Assembly: GCA_900478215.1 (NCBI GenBank)
Contig: LS483478.1
Coordinates: 1,550,001 to 1,614,000 of the forward strand
Direction: 5' to 3'
From: Salmonella enterica subsp. houtenae serovar Houten
GTDB lineage: Bacteria > Pseudomonadota > Gammaproteobacteria > Enterobacterales > Enterobacteriaceae
DNA length: 64,000 nucleotides
Of this stretch, positions 35,594 to 45,380 are shown one piece after another (within the stretch, counting starts at the first letter, position 1; every line of letters begins with the position of its first letter). Under the pieces are notes generated by a model. It did not search any database. It worked only from the letters and a program-made list of their open reading frames with translations, and had not been told where the DNA came from. The translations under genes and the position numbers were made by a program.

Positions 35594-37282
35594 ATGAAAA
35601 CGCTGCTGATAATTGACGCTAATCTCGGCCAGGCTCGCGCTTACATGGCGAAAACCCTGCTTGGAGCGGCGGCGCATAAAGCAAATCTGGAAATTATCGA
35701 CAATCCGAATGATGCTGAGCTGGCGATCGTGCTGGGCGAATCTCTGCCGAACGACAATGCTCTGAACGGCAAAAAGGTTTGGCTGGGGGATATTGGTCGC
35801 GCCGTCGCGCATCCGGAGCTGTTTCTGAGTGAAGCCAAAAGCCATGCGACCCCTTACAGCGCCCCTGCTGCGGCTGCCCCTGCGGCGAGCGCCGGTCCGA
35901 AACGCGTGGTCGCGGTAACGGCCTGCCCGACCGGCGTCGCCCATACTTTTATGGCGGCTGAAGCCATTGAAACAGAAGCGAAAAAACGCGGCTGGTGGGT
36001 AAAAGTCGAAACGCGCGGCTCCGTGGGGGCCGGCAATGCCATCACCCCGGAAGAGGTGGCGGAAGCGGATTTAGTGATTGTGGCGGCGGATATCGAAGTG
36101 GATCTGGCGAAGTTTGCCGGTCTCCCGATGTACCGCACGTCGACCGGCCTGGCGCTGAAAAAGACGGCGCAGGAGCTGGATAAAGCCGTAGCGGAAGCGA
36201 CGCCGTATCAACCGGCGGGTAAGGCACCGCAAGCGGCGACCGAAGGGAAGAAAGAGAGCGCTGGCGCATATCGGCATCTGTTGACGGGCGTTTCTTACAT
36301 GCTGCCTATGGTGGTTGCCGGGGGGCTGTGTATCGCGCTCTCCTTCGCCTTTGGTATTGAAGCCTTTAAGGAACCGGACACGCTGGCGGCGGCGCTGATG
36401 CAGATTGGCGGCGGTTCGGCGTTTGCGCTGATGGTGCCGGTACTGGCGGGTTATATCGCTTTCTCCATCGCGGATCGCCCAGGCCTTACGCCGGGTCTGA
36501 TTGGCGGTATGCTGGCGGTTAGCACCGGTTCCGGTTTTATCGGCGGGATCATTGCCGGCTTCCTTGCCGGGTATATGGCGAAGCTTATCAGTACCAAACT
36601 GAAACTACCGCAAAGTATGGAAGCGCTGAAGCCGATCCTGATCATCCCGTTAATTTCCAGTCTGGTGGTGGGGCTGGCGATGATTTACCTGATCGGTAAA
36701 CCGGTTGCCGGGATTCTGGAAGGGCTGACTCACTGGCTGCAAACCATGGGGACCGCAAACGCGGTGCTGTTGGGCGCGATTCTCGGCGGGATGATGTGTA
36801 CCGACATGGGCGGCCCGGTGAACAAAGCGGCGTATGCGTTTGGCGTTGGTCTGCTGAGTACGCAAACTTACGCGCCGATGGCGGCGATCATGGCCGCAGG
36901 TATGGTACCGCCGTTAGCGCTGGGTCTGGCGACGATAGTGGCGCGTCGTAAATTCGACCAAGCGCAGCAGGAAGGCGGTAAGGCGGCGTTGGTACTGGGG
37001 CTGTGCTTTATCACTGAAGGCGCTATTCCGTTTGCGGCGCGCGACCCGATGCGTGTACTGCCGTGCTGTATCGTTGGCGGCGCGTTGACCGGGGCTATTT
37101 CTATGGCGGTAGGCGCAAAATTGATGGCGCCGCATGGCGGTCTGTTTGTTCTGCTTATCCCTGGCGCCATTACGCCGGTATTGGGATACCTGCTGGCAAT
37201 TGTGGCCGGTACGCTGGTGGCAGGGTTGGCTTATGCCGTCCTGAAACGTCCGGAGACGGAAGTCGCGGCAAAAGCGGCATAA
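35594..37282 (+). CDS. fruA: PTS fructose permease EIIB'BC
   Basis: FruA transports and phosphorylates fructose at C1. The 562-residue protein has a degenerate N-terminal EIIB' domain (1-85), an Ala/Pro linker, the active EIIB domain with phosphorylated Cys111 (TACPTGVAHTF) and a multi-helix EIIC domain from about residue 235. AGGAGAGG precedes the ATG. It is the last gene of fruBKA and is followed by a strong terminator. Confidence 0.97.
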   Translation: MKTLLIIDANLGQARAYMAKTLLGAAAHKANLEIIDNPNDAELAIVLGESLPNDNALNGKKVWLGDIGRAVAHPELFLSEAKSHATPYSAPAAAAPAASAGPKRVVAVTACPTGVAHTFMAAEAIETEAKKRGWWVKVETRGSVGAGNAITPEEVAEADLVIVAADIEVDLAKFAGLPMYRTSTGLALKKTAQELDKAVAEATPYQPAGKAPQAATEGKKESAGAYRHLLTGVSYMLPMVVAGGLCIALSFAFGIEAFKEPDTLAAALMQIGGGSAFALMVPVLAGYIAFSIADRPGLTPGLIGGMLAVSTGSGFIGGIIAGFLAGYMAKLISTKLKLPQSMEALKPILIIPLISSLVVGLAMIYLIGKPVAGILEGLTHWLQTMGTANAVLLGAILGGMMCTDMGGPVNKAAYAFGVGLLSTQTYAPMAAIMAAGMVPPLALGLATIVARRKFDQAQQEGGKAALVLGLCFITEGAIPFAARDPMRVLPCCIVGGALTGAISMAVGAKLMAPHGGLFVLLIPGAITPVLGYLLAIVAGTLVAGLAYAVLKRPETEVAAKAA

Positions 37283-37294
37283 GAGAAACACGCT

Positions 37295-37326
37295 AAAAAA
37301 GGCAGAGCGCGCTCTGCCTTTTTTAT
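37295..37326. terminator. Bidirectional terminator between fruA and nfo
   Basis: GGCAGAGCG and CGCTCTGCC form a stem with A-run and T-run on either side, serving both convergent units. Confidence 0.92.
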
Positions 37327-37346
37327 TGCCTGAAGAACATTGAGCG

Positions 37347-38204
37347 TCAGGCCATCGCTTCGGCAATTTGCTGGGCTTTTAACCACGCAATCTCTTCCGC
37401 CCAGATATCAGGATTGATGGTCTCCAGTATCAGCGGGATACCATCAAAACGCGCATCCTGCATAATCCAACGAAACGCATCGTGGCCGATATTGCCTTCA
37501 CCCAGACTGTGATGGCGGTCAACGCGGCTACCGAAGGCGCTTTTGGCGTCGTTAAGGTGCATCCCGCGCAAATACTGAAATCCGACAATTAGCCCGAATT
37601 CGGCGAACGTTTTTTCGCACGCCTCTGGCGTACGCAGATCGTATCCGGCGGCAAAGGCATGACAGGTATCGATACAGACGCCGACGCGCGACTTATCTTC
37701 CACGCCGTCAATGATGGCGGCTAACTGTTCAAACGCAAATCCCAGGTTACTGCCCTGACCGGCTGTATTTTCGATAACCGCCGTGACGCCCTCGGTCTGC
37801 GCGAGAGCGATATTGATAGATTCCGCGATCCGCGCCAGGCAATCCTCCGGTGCAATCTGCATCAGATGGCTACCGGGATGAAAATTAAGCAGGGTTAAGC
37901 CGAGTTGTTCACAGCGCTGCATTTCATCGAGGAAAGCATCGCGTGATTTTTCCAGCGCGTCACTGACCGGATGGCCCAGATTAATCAGGTAACTGTCGTG
38001 GGGAAGAATGTGCGCCGCCGAGAAATGATACTTTTCACAGGCGATTTTAAAGTCATCAATAACCTGGAGAGTAAGAGGGGCGGCACGCCACTGACGCTGG
38101 TTTTTCGTGAAAAGCGCAAAGGCCGTTGCGCCAATTTCAGCCGCACGGGCAGGGGCATTAGCCAGACCGCCAGCAGCGCTGACGTGCGCTCCGATGTATT
38201 TCAT
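37347..38204 (-). CDS. nfo: Endonuclease IV
   Basis: Nfo is a zinc-dependent AP endonuclease of base-excision repair, induced by SoxRS in E. coli. The 285-residue TIM-barrel protein has the AP-endonuclease-2 signatures (NFHPGSHL; GVCIDTCHAFAAGYD; HLNDAKSAFGSRVDRHHSLGEG) that supply the three-zinc site. It is convergent with fruA only 64 bp away; the psu/nupX/rihB block found here in E. coli K-12 is absent. Confidence 0.97.
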   Translation of the reverse strand: MKYIGAHVSAAGGLANAPARAAEIGATAFALFTKNQRQWRAAPLTLQVIDDFKIACEKYHFSAAHILPHDSYLINLGHPVSDALEKSRDAFLDEMQRCEQLGLTLLNFHPGSHLMQIAPEDCLARIAESINIALAQTEGVTAVIENTAGQGSNLGFAFEQLAAIIDGVEDKSRVGVCIDTCHAFAAGYDLRTPEACEKTFAEFGLIVGFQYLRGMHLNDAKSAFGSRVDRHHSLGEGNIGHDAFRWIMQDARFDGIPLILETINPDIWAEEIAWLKAQQIAEAMA

Positions 38205-38283
38205 AAAAGACTCCTGTTAAACCCGCTATACGGTTCATTGCGAACGCTATGATAACGGGTTAACAGGCGTGAAACGTAATAGT

Positions 38284-39333
38284 TTATGCGATAAGACTAT
38301 GGATCAGGACGTTAATGGCTCCGCCGCCAATAATCAGCCAGGCGAATAATGCCAGCGCCATCAGCAGCGGTTTCGCCCCCGCTTTTTTCAATGCGCTAAC
38401 GTGAGTGGTCAGACCCAACGCCGCCATTGCCATCGCCAGCAGTACCGTGTCCAGCGTCACCAGCATATCCACCACGGCTTTCGGCAGCAGGTGGAAAGAG
38501 TTGAAGATCGCCACTACGATGAAGAAAATAGCAAACCACGGAATGGTAATTTTGCTTTTTTCCGCGCCGGTCGCCGGTGAAAGTTGTTTAACGCGCGCCG
38601 CCAGAATGATCAGGAACGGCGCCAGCATCATAACACGCAGCATTTTAGCGATAACCGCTGCATTTTCCGCATCCGGGCTAACGGCGTGACCCGCTGCGAC
38701 TACTTGCGCGACTTCATGCATGGTTGAGCCGATATAGATGCCGTAAGTTTCCGGGCTGAACCAGTGCGCCAGCAGCGGATACATCGCCGGGTAAAGGAAA
38801 ATGGCGATTGTGCCGAAGATAACGACAGTCGCTACGGCTACAGTCACCTTACTGGCCTCCGCTTTTACCACCGGTTCTGTCGCCAGTACCGCCGCCGCGC
38901 CGCAGATACTGCTGCCGGCGCCAATCAGCCAACTGGTGTGCCTGTCCAGACCAAAGACTTTTTGGCCTAAGAAGCAGGCCAGCATGAACGTGCTGGAAAG
39001 CGTTAATACGTCAATCACAATACCGCTAATGCCCACGTCGGCGATTTGTGAAAAGGTAAGGCGGAAGCCGTAAAGGATAATCCCTAAACGCAGCAAATGT
39101 TGTTTTGCAAACAGCACGCCGCCGTCGCATTGTTTCCATATTTGTGGATAGACGGTATTCCCGATAACCATACCCAGCAGGATAGCCAGGGTCAGGGCGC
39201 TGAACCCGGCGCCTGCAACGGCAGGGATAGCGCCGCCCCACAGGGCGACTCCTGTAATGACGGCGCTCAGAGCGAGCCCCGGTATAAAATGCCACACTGT
39301 ACGACGATGATTCTGCAAGGTGAGTTCTGTCAT
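38284..39333 (-). CDS. yeiH: YeiH/YadS-type inner membrane protein (UPF0324, putative sulfate or anion exporter family)
   Basis: This 349-residue polytopic protein of the UPF0324/Cons_hypoth698 family has about ten membrane segments. I chose ATG 39333 (MTELTLQNHRR), preceded by CAGGAGAAGG, which gives the family length; the frame extends to 39459 with no support. It is divergent from yeiE, a LysR gene, in the classic regulator/target layout. Its substrate is unknown. Confidence 0.92.
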   Translation of the reverse strand: MTELTLQNHRRTVWHFIPGLALSAVITGVALWGGAIPAVAGAGFSALTLAILLGMVIGNTVYPQIWKQCDGGVLFAKQHLLRLGIILYGFRLTFSQIADVGISGIVIDVLTLSSTFMLACFLGQKVFGLDRHTSWLIGAGSSICGAAAVLATEPVVKAEASKVTVAVATVVIFGTIAIFLYPAMYPLLAHWFSPETYGIYIGSTMHEVAQVVAAGHAVSPDAENAAVIAKMLRVMMLAPFLIILAARVKQLSPATGAEKSKITIPWFAIFFIVVAIFNSFHLLPKAVVDMLVTLDTVLLAMAMAALGLTTHVSALKKAGAKPLLMALALFAWLIIGGGAINVLIHSLIA

Positions 39334-39453
39334 AACCTTCTCCTGTATATGGACAATAAGGTTACGGTGATCTGGTTTAAAAATAAAATTGATTATATAT
39401 TTATAATTAATCTTTATAAGTGGTAAGTGAAACGCTATCGGTGGGATACGACT

Positions 39454-40317
39454 ATGCATATTACGCTACGACAACTTGAAGTATTTGCTGAAGTACTGAA
39501 AAGCGGTTCAACAACCCAGGCGTCGGTCATGCTGTCATTATCGCAGTCCGCCGTTAGCGCCGCGCTCACCGATCTGGAAGGTCAGCTCGGCGTACAGTTG
39601 TTTGACCGGGTGGGTAAACGGTTGGTGGTCAACGAACATGGGCGCTTGTTATATCCGCGCGCGCTGGCATTGCTGGAGCAAGCGGTAGAAATTGAGCAGC
39701 TATTTCGTGAAGATAACGGCGCGATACGGGTTTATGCCAGTAGCACCATCGGCAATTACATTTTACCCGCCATGATTGCCCGCTATCGCCAGCATTATCC
39801 GGCCTTGCCGCTGGAACTCAGCGTGGGAAACAGCCAGGACGTGATTAACGCGGTGCTGGATTTTCGGGTTGATATCGGCCTGATTGAAGGACCGTGTCAC
39901 AGTACAGAGATTATCTCTGAGCCGTGGCTGGAAGATGAATTGGTGGTTTTTGCCGCGCCGTCCTCGCCGCTGACGCAGGGGCCGGTGACGCTGGAACAGC
40001 TTGCGGCATCCCCATGGATTTTACGCGAGCGCGGTTCCGGTACGCGGGAAATTGTCGATTATTTGCTGTTGTCGCATTTGCCGCGTTTTCATATGGCGAT
40101 GGAGTTGGGGAATTCAGAAGCAATCAAACATGCGGTGCGTCATGGACTGGGGATAAGCTGTTTATCGCGCCGGGTGATTGCTGAACAACTCCAGGCGGGA
40201 ACCCTGAGCGAAGTTGCGGTGCCGTTACCGCGCCTGGTGCGCACGTTGTGGCGTGTTCATCATCGGCAGAAACATCTTTCTAACGCGTTGCAGCGTTTTT
40301 TGAGTTACTGTGAATAA
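39454..40317 (+). CDS. yeiE: LysR-family regulator YeiE
   Basis: YeiE is a LysR-type regulator tied to iron homeostasis in E. coli and, in Salmonella, to motility and virulence. The 287-residue product has an N-terminal winged helix (TLRQLEVFAEVLKSGSTTQA, about 4-60) and a type 2 periplasmic-binding-like effector domain. I chose ATG 39454 (MHITLRQLEVF), matching homologues. It ends a few residues earlier than E. coli YeiE. It diverges from yeiH across 120 bp, where it probably autoregulates. Confidence 0.94.
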   Translation: MHITLRQLEVFAEVLKSGSTTQASVMLSLSQSAVSAALTDLEGQLGVQLFDRVGKRLVVNEHGRLLYPRALALLEQAVEIEQLFREDNGAIRVYASSTIGNYILPAMIARYRQHYPALPLELSVGNSQDVINAVLDFRVDIGLIEGPCHSTEIISEPWLEDELVVFAAPSSPLTQGPVTLEQLAASPWILRERGSGTREIVDYLLLSHLPRFHMAMELGNSEAIKHAVRHGLGISCLSRRVIAEQLQAGTLSEVAVPLPRLVRTLWRVHHRQKHLSNALQRFLSYCE

Positions 40318-40505
40318 GGTGAAAAGGAGGGCTGCCCGGGCGGCATCGCTATTTTTAGTATCCGCTTACGTATACGTTATTCTCTACTTTACTTATAATC
40401 CGTGGCCGGTCATGAAGGTCTCTTATAACCGCGCATTTGTGCCGGAAGGATAGCATTTCGTCTGTTACAATCGCGCCTCATTTTTTGGATGGATAGCATT
40501 TTCAC

Positions 40506-41975
40506 ATGGGTTCCAAAACTAAAACCACAGAAGCGCCCGCGCTACGTCGCGAATTAAAGGCGCGTCACCTGACGATGATTGCCATTGGCGGCTCCATCGG
40601 GACAGGTCTTTTCGTTGCATCTGGTGCGACAATTTCTCAGGCGGGGCCAGGCGGCGCGCTGTTTTCTTATATTCTGATTGGTTTGATGGTCTACTTCCTG
40701 ATGACCAGTCTTGGCGAGCTGGCGGCCTATATGCCAGTATCTGGCTCGTTTGCGACATATGGTCAGAACTATGTGGAAGAAGGCTTTGGTTTCGCGCTGG
40801 GCTGGAACTACTGGTACAACTGGGCGGTGACTATCGCTGTTGACCTGGTTGCCGCACAACTGGTGATGGGCTGGTGGTTCCCGGACACGCCGGGCTGGAT
40901 CTGGAGCGCGCTATTCCTCTGCGTCATTTTCTTGCTGAACTACATTTCCGTGCGCGGTTTTGGCGAAGCGGAGTATTGGTTCTCGTTAATTAAGGTCGCG
41001 ACCGTTATTATCTTCATCATCGTGGGCGTAGCGATGATTATCGGCATCTTTAAAGGTGTCGAGCCGGTCGGCTGGAGCAACTGGACGACGGGCGATGCGC
41101 CTTTCGCTGGCGGTTTTGCGGCAATGATTGGCGTTGCGATGATCGTGGGCTTCTCTTTCCAGGGAACCGAGCTGATTGGTATTGCCGCCGGGGAATCTGA
41201 AAACCCGGAGAAGAATATTCCGCGCGCGGTGCGTCAGGTATTCTGGCGTATTCTGCTGTTTTATGTTTTCGCGATTTTGATTATCAGCCTGATCATTCCT
41301 TATACCGATCCAAACCTGCTGCGTAACGACGTCAAAGACATTAGCGTCAGTCCGTTTACCTTAGTGTTCCAGCATGCGGGCTTGTTGTCTGCGGCGGCGA
41401 TAATGAACGCGGTTATCCTGACGGCGGTACTGTCTGCGGGCAACTCCGGGATGTATGCCTCTACCCGTATGCTCTACACCCTGGCCTGTGACGGTAAGGC
41501 TCCGCGTATTTTTGCTAAATTGTCCCGCGGCGGCGTGCCGCGCAATGCGCTTTATGCCACCACCGTGATTGCTGGTCTTTGCTTTTTGACCTCAATGTTC
41601 GGCAACCAGACGGTCTATCTGTGGCTGTTGAACACCTCCGGTATGACGGGTTTCATCGCCTGGCTGGGGATCGCCATTAGCCATTATCGCTTCCGTCGCG
41701 GTTACGTGATGCAAGGGTATGATGTGAATGATTTGCCGTACCGTTCCGGGTTCTTCCCACTGGGGCCGATTTTCGCCTTTGTACTGTGCCTGATTATTAC
41801 GTTAGGGCAGAACTATGAAGCGTTCCTGAAAGATACCATCGACTGGGGCGGCGTCGCGGCGACCTATATCGGTATTCCGTTGTTCCTGATTATCTGGTTC
41901 GGCTACAAGCTGATAAAAGGTACGCATTTCGTGCGCTATAGCGAAATGCACTTCCCGGAACGCGTTAAAAAGTAA
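40506..41975 (+). CDS. lysP: Lysine-specific permease LysP
   Basis: LysP is the inner-membrane lysine/H+ symporter and also a sensor that inhibits CadC when lysine is low. The 489-residue APC-superfamily protein has 12 membrane segments and the amino-acid permease signature near the N terminus (MIAIGGSIGTGLFVASGATI). It agrees with E. coli LysP throughout. It is a single-gene unit ended by a REP element and an intrinsic terminator. Confidence 0.97.
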   Translation: MGSKTKTTEAPALRRELKARHLTMIAIGGSIGTGLFVASGATISQAGPGGALFSYILIGLMVYFLMTSLGELAAYMPVSGSFATYGQNYVEEGFGFALGWNYWYNWAVTIAVDLVAAQLVMGWWFPDTPGWIWSALFLCVIFLLNYISVRGFGEAEYWFSLIKVATVIIFIIVGVAMIIGIFKGVEPVGWSNWTTGDAPFAGGFAAMIGVAMIVGFSFQGTELIGIAAGESENPEKNIPRAVRQVFWRILLFYVFAILIISLIIPYTDPNLLRNDVKDISVSPFTLVFQHAGLLSAAAIMNAVILTAVLSAGNSGMYASTRMLYTLACDGKAPRIFAKLSRGGVPRNALYATTVIAGLCFLTSMFGNQTVYLWLLNTSGMTGFIAWLGIAISHYRFRRGYVMQGYDVNDLPYRSGFFPLGPIFAFVLCLIITLGQNYEAFLKDTIDWGGVAATYIGIPLFLIIWFGYKLIKGTHFVRYSEMHFPERVKK

Positions 41976-41990
41976 CGCGGTATTCCCGTA

Positions 41991-42026
41991 GTAGGCCGGA
42001 TAAGGCTTTATGCCGCCATCCGGCAC
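41991..42026. repeat. REP element
   Basis: GTAGGCCGGATAAGGC and GCCGCCATCCGGCAC form a REP palindrome just after lysP. Confidence 0.88.
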
Positions 42027-42050
42027 TGACCGCCTGAACCTGACCCTTCT

Positions 42051-42077
42051 AACCCTCTCATTCGAGAGGGTTTTTTG
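42051..42077 (+). terminator. lysP intrinsic terminator
   Basis: AACCCTCTC and GAGAGGGTT pair around ATTC and are followed by TTTTTTG then a second T-run. Confidence 0.92.
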
Positions 42078-42123
42078 TTTTTTTCTCCATCATTGATTCA
42101 AATGACATAATTATTAACAATTA

Positions 42124-42142
42124 AATTGATAATTATTATCGT
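42124..42142 (+). promoter_or_regulatory. Fur box upstream of cirA
   Basis: AATTGATAATTATTATCGT, with TAATTATTAACAATT just before it, resembles overlapping Fur hexamers (GATAAT). It is placed about 180 bases ahead of cirA, a known Fur-repressed gene. The remaining leader to 42322 is long and matches known post-transcriptional control of cirA by RyhB and Hfq in E. coli; I do not see a gene in it. Confidence 0.65.
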
Positions 42143-42322
42143 TTGCTTTATCGTTACGATCGAAATCAAAAAGGATGAAGATTCGGGCGCGACCGTCGCG
42201 AATGAACCCGACTCGCCTGCATAAAAAGAGTTCGCCGTGATAACCGTTATCGCAGGCGAAACGTAATGCGTTGTGAGCGATAACCGATTTTTTTTGTCGT
42301 ATTTACCTCATGGAGAAATGGA

Positions 42323-44314
42323 ATGTTTAGGTTTAACCCTTTCGTTCGGGTAGGGCTTTGTATGTCCGCAGTTACGTTGGCCTGGCCGGTTGCCGCGGCA
42401 ACGGATGATGGTGAAACCATGGTCGTTACCGCGTCCGCCATCGAACAAAATCTGAAAGATGCGCCAGCAAGTATCAGCGTCATTACCCAGCAAGATTTAC
42501 AGCGCAGGCCCGTGCAAAACCTGAAAGATGTCCTGAAAGAGGTGCCGGGCGTACAGCTCACTAACGAAGGGGATAACCGTAAAGGCGTGAGTATTCGTGG
42601 TCTGGACAGCAGTTATACGCTGATCCTGATCGACGGTAAGCGCGTCAACTCCCGTAACGCGGTCTTCCGCCATAATGATTTTGATCTGAACTGGATACCG
42701 GTTGACGCTATTGAGCGCATTGAGGTGGTGCGTGGCCCCATGTCCTCGCTGTATGGCTCCGATGCGCTGGGCGGCGTGGTCAACATTATCACCAAAAAAA
42801 TTGGTCAGAAATGGCACGGCAGCGTCACGGTTGATTCCACTATTCAGGAACATCGCGACCGTGGCGATACCTATAACGGTCAGTTCTTTACCAGCGGTCC
42901 GCTGATCGACGGCGTGTTGGGACTGAAAGCCTACGGTAGCCTGGCGAAACGCGGAAAAGACGAGCAGCAGAGCTCCGCCACCACCGCTACGGGGGAAACG
43001 CCGCGCATTGAAGGATTTACCAGCCGGGATGGAAACGTCGAGTTTGCCTGGACGCCGAACGAAAATCATGACGTTACCGCAGGCTACGGTTTTGATCGCC
43101 AGGATCGGGACTCCGACTCGCTGGATAAGAACCGTCTGGAACGGCAAAATTACGCGTTGAGCCATAACGGCCGTTGGGACCTCGGCAATAGCGAGCTCAA
43201 GTTCTACGGCGAAAAAGTGGAAAACAAAAACCCCGGCAACAGTAGCCCTATCACGTCAGAAAGCAATTCGATTGACGGGAAATACGTTCTGCCGTTAGCG
43301 CCTGTCAACCAGTTCCTCACCTTCGGCGGCGAATGGCGCCACGATAAACTGAGCGATGCGGTGAACCTGACTGGCGGTTCCAGTACCAAAACCTCTGCCA
43401 GCCAGTATGCTCTGTTCCTTGAAGATGAGTGGCGCATCTTCGAACCGCTGGCGCTGACCACCGGTATCCGTATGGATGACCATGAAACCTATGGCGATCA
43501 CTGGAGCCCGCGTGCTTATCTGGTCTATAACGCAACGGATACCCTGACGGTGAAAGGCGGATGGGCCACGGCCTTTAAAGCGCCGTCGCTATTGCAATTA
43601 AGTCCGGACTGGGCGACCAACTCCTGCCGTGGCGGATGCCGCATTGTCGGTAGTCCGGATCTGAAACCTGAAACCAGTGAAAGCTGGGAGCTCGGCCTCT
43701 ATTACCGTGGCGAAGAAGGCATACTGGATGGCGTGGAAGCGAGCGTTACCACGTTCCGTAACGATGTGGACGATCGCATCAGCATTAGCCGTACCGCTGA
43801 CGTTAATGCCGCGCCCGGCTATTCCAACTTTGTCGGTTTCGAAACCAACAGTCGGGGACAGCGCGTTCCGGTCTTCCGTTATTACAACGTGAATAAAGCG
43901 CGTATTCAGGGTGTGGAAACCGAGTTGAAAGTTCCGTTTAACGAGGCGTGGAAACTGTCGTTGAATTACACCTATAACGACGGACGCGACGTCAGTAATG
44001 GCGGGAACAAACCGCTTTCCGATCTGCCGTTCCACACCGCGAACGGTACGCTGGACTGGAAACCGACGCAGCTTGAAGACTGGTCATTCTACGTATCAGG
44101 GAATTATACCGGGCGTAAGCGGGCCGACAGCGCAACGGCGAAAACGCCGGGCGGGTATGTGGTCTGGGATACCGGCGCGGCATGGCAGGCGACGAAAAAT
44201 GTTAAACTGCGTGCGGGCGTTCTGAACGTGGGCGATAAAGATCTCAAACGCGACGACTACGGTTATACCGAAGACGGACGTCGTTACTTTATGGCGGTGG
44301 ATTACCGTTTCTGA
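42323..44314 (+). CDS. cirA: Catecholate siderophore / colicin Ia receptor CirA
   Basis: CirA is a TonB-dependent outer-membrane receptor for catecholate siderophore breakdown products and the receptor for colicin Ia. The 663-residue precursor has a signal peptide (cleavage near residue 26, VAAA), a TonB box (ETMVVTAS, 31-38), a plug domain (LKDVLKEVPGVQLT; GPMSSLYGSDALGGVVNIIT) and a 22-strand barrel ending in Phe. It is monocistronic and Fur-controlled. Confidence 0.97.
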   Translation: MFRFNPFVRVGLCMSAVTLAWPVAAATDDGETMVVTASAIEQNLKDAPASISVITQQDLQRRPVQNLKDVLKEVPGVQLTNEGDNRKGVSIRGLDSSYTLILIDGKRVNSRNAVFRHNDFDLNWIPVDAIERIEVVRGPMSSLYGSDALGGVVNIITKKIGQKWHGSVTVDSTIQEHRDRGDTYNGQFFTSGPLIDGVLGLKAYGSLAKRGKDEQQSSATTATGETPRIEGFTSRDGNVEFAWTPNENHDVTAGYGFDRQDRDSDSLDKNRLERQNYALSHNGRWDLGNSELKFYGEKVENKNPGNSSPITSESNSIDGKYVLPLAPVNQFLTFGGEWRHDKLSDAVNLTGGSSTKTSASQYALFLEDEWRIFEPLALTTGIRMDDHETYGDHWSPRAYLVYNATDTLTVKGGWATAFKAPSLLQLSPDWATNSCRGGCRIVGSPDLKPETSESWELGLYYRGEEGILDGVEASVTTFRNDVDDRISISRTADVNAAPGYSNFVGFETNSRGQRVPVFRYYNVNKARIQGVETELKVPFNEAWKLSLNYTYNDGRDVSNGGNKPLSDLPFHTANGTLDWKPTQLEDWSFYVSGNYTGRKRADSATAKTPGGYVVWDTGAAWQATKNVKLRAGVLNVGDKDLKRDDYGYTEDGRRYFMAVDYRF

Positions 44315-44356
44315 CAAGTCTGGCGACAGCCGCGTTTTGCCGCTGTCGCCAGAATG

Positions 44357-44530
44357 TCATAAACGATGCAGCCTGGAGAGCAGCGCCAGTGACAGAGTCG
44401 TTAGCAGGATGGCGATCAACGCATACATATAAACGCCCGACCACGCCCAGCTATTTTTCACCATAATTACCGGCACACCGGCCATTGCCGCGCCGACATA
44501 GCTGAACAACCCCCGAAATTCATTATGTTG
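44357..44530 (-). pseudogene. C-terminal remnant of an organophosphate:phosphate-type MFS transporter
   Basis: In one minus-strand frame the last 55 or so codons read FRGLFSYVGAAMAGVP and WAWSGVYMYALIAILLTTLS, which resembles the last two helices of UhpC/GlpT/PgtP-type transporters (family pattern GLFSYLGAA-AG-P). No transporter N-terminal sequence is present; upstream is yeiG in another frame. I read it as a leftover of a deleted gene, with the deletion end near the yeiG stop. Confidence 0.6.
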
Positions 44531-45380
44531 GTGACGCCTCTCGCTCGCCCCGCAAATACCGGGCATGAAAGCGCAGATGGTCTTCGATAAAGGACGCAAT
44601 AAAATAGTAGCTATGATCGTAGCCGGGCTGAATTCGTAGCGTCATCGGCCAGGCGGTTTGCCGCGCGGCTTCCGCCAGTACGGCAGGCTGAAGCTGGTCG
44701 GCGAGGAATTGATCGCTGTCGCCCTGATCGATAAGCACAGGAATCGCGTCCTGCGGCTGGCTGGTCAGCATTAATTCGCAGCTATCCCACTGAGCCCAGG
44801 CTGACTCATCTTCACCAAGATAGGCGGTAAACGCTTTGATTCCCCACGGCACGCGGCTGGGGTTGACGATGGGCGCAAATGCAGAGACGCTGGTGTATTT
44901 GCCCGGATTTTTCAGCGCCATGATCAACGCGCCGTGGCCGCCCATCGAGTGCCCGCTGATGGCGCAACGGTCGCTGACGTTAAACTGTGTCTGGATAAGC
45001 GCCGGAAGCTCATCGCGCAGGTAATCGTACATGCGATAATGGCTGGCCCAGGGCGGCTGTGCGGCATTGAGATAAAACCCGGCGCCGTGGCCTAAATCGT
45101 ATCCGCTATCGTCGGCGACCTGTTCGCCGCGCGGACTGGTATCCGGCATCACCAATACCATGCCCAGCTCTGCTGCGATACGCTGCGCGCCTGCTTTGTT
45201 GGTAAAATTCTCATCATTGCAGGTTAACCCGGACAACCAGTACAGTACCGGAGGCGGTTCATTATCCTGAGTCGGCGGAAGAAAAATGCTGAATGTCATG
45301 GCGCAGTTTAGCGTGGCGGCATGATGACGCCAGCGCTGCTGCCAGCCGCCAAAACATCGGTGCTCTTCGAGCATTTCCAT
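44523..45380 (-). CDS. yeiG: S-formylglutathione hydrolase YeiG
   Basis: YeiG hydrolyses S-formylglutathione to formate and glutathione in formaldehyde detoxification. The 285-residue esterase has the nucleophile elbow GHSMGG with Ser145, an acid at DQGDSDQF and His in PGYDHSYYF. The C terminus (RGEREASPT) extends a few residues past the E. coli protein (about 278) and abuts the MFS remnant, suggesting the original stop was lost in a deletion. It is divergent from folE. Confidence 0.93.
   Translation of the reverse strand: MEMLEEHRCFGGWQQRWRHHAATLNCAMTFSIFLPPTQDNEPPPVLYWLSGLTCNDENFTNKAGAQRIAAELGMVLVMPDTSPRGEQVADDSGYDLGHGAGFYLNAAQPPWASHYRMYDYLRDELPALIQTQFNVSDRCAISGHSMGGHGALIMALKNPGKYTSVSAFAPIVNPSRVPWGIKAFTAYLGEDESAWAQWDSCELMLTSQPQDAIPVLIDQGDSDQFLADQLQPAVLAEAARQTAWPMTLRIQPGYDHSYYFIASFIEDHLRFHARYLRGEREASPT

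Noticed and set aside
44357..44599. 80-codon frame as a complete small membrane protein
   Set aside because: Its first 20-odd codons lie inside yeiG out of frame; only the C-terminal part resembles an MFS transporter tail, so a remnant is the better reading.
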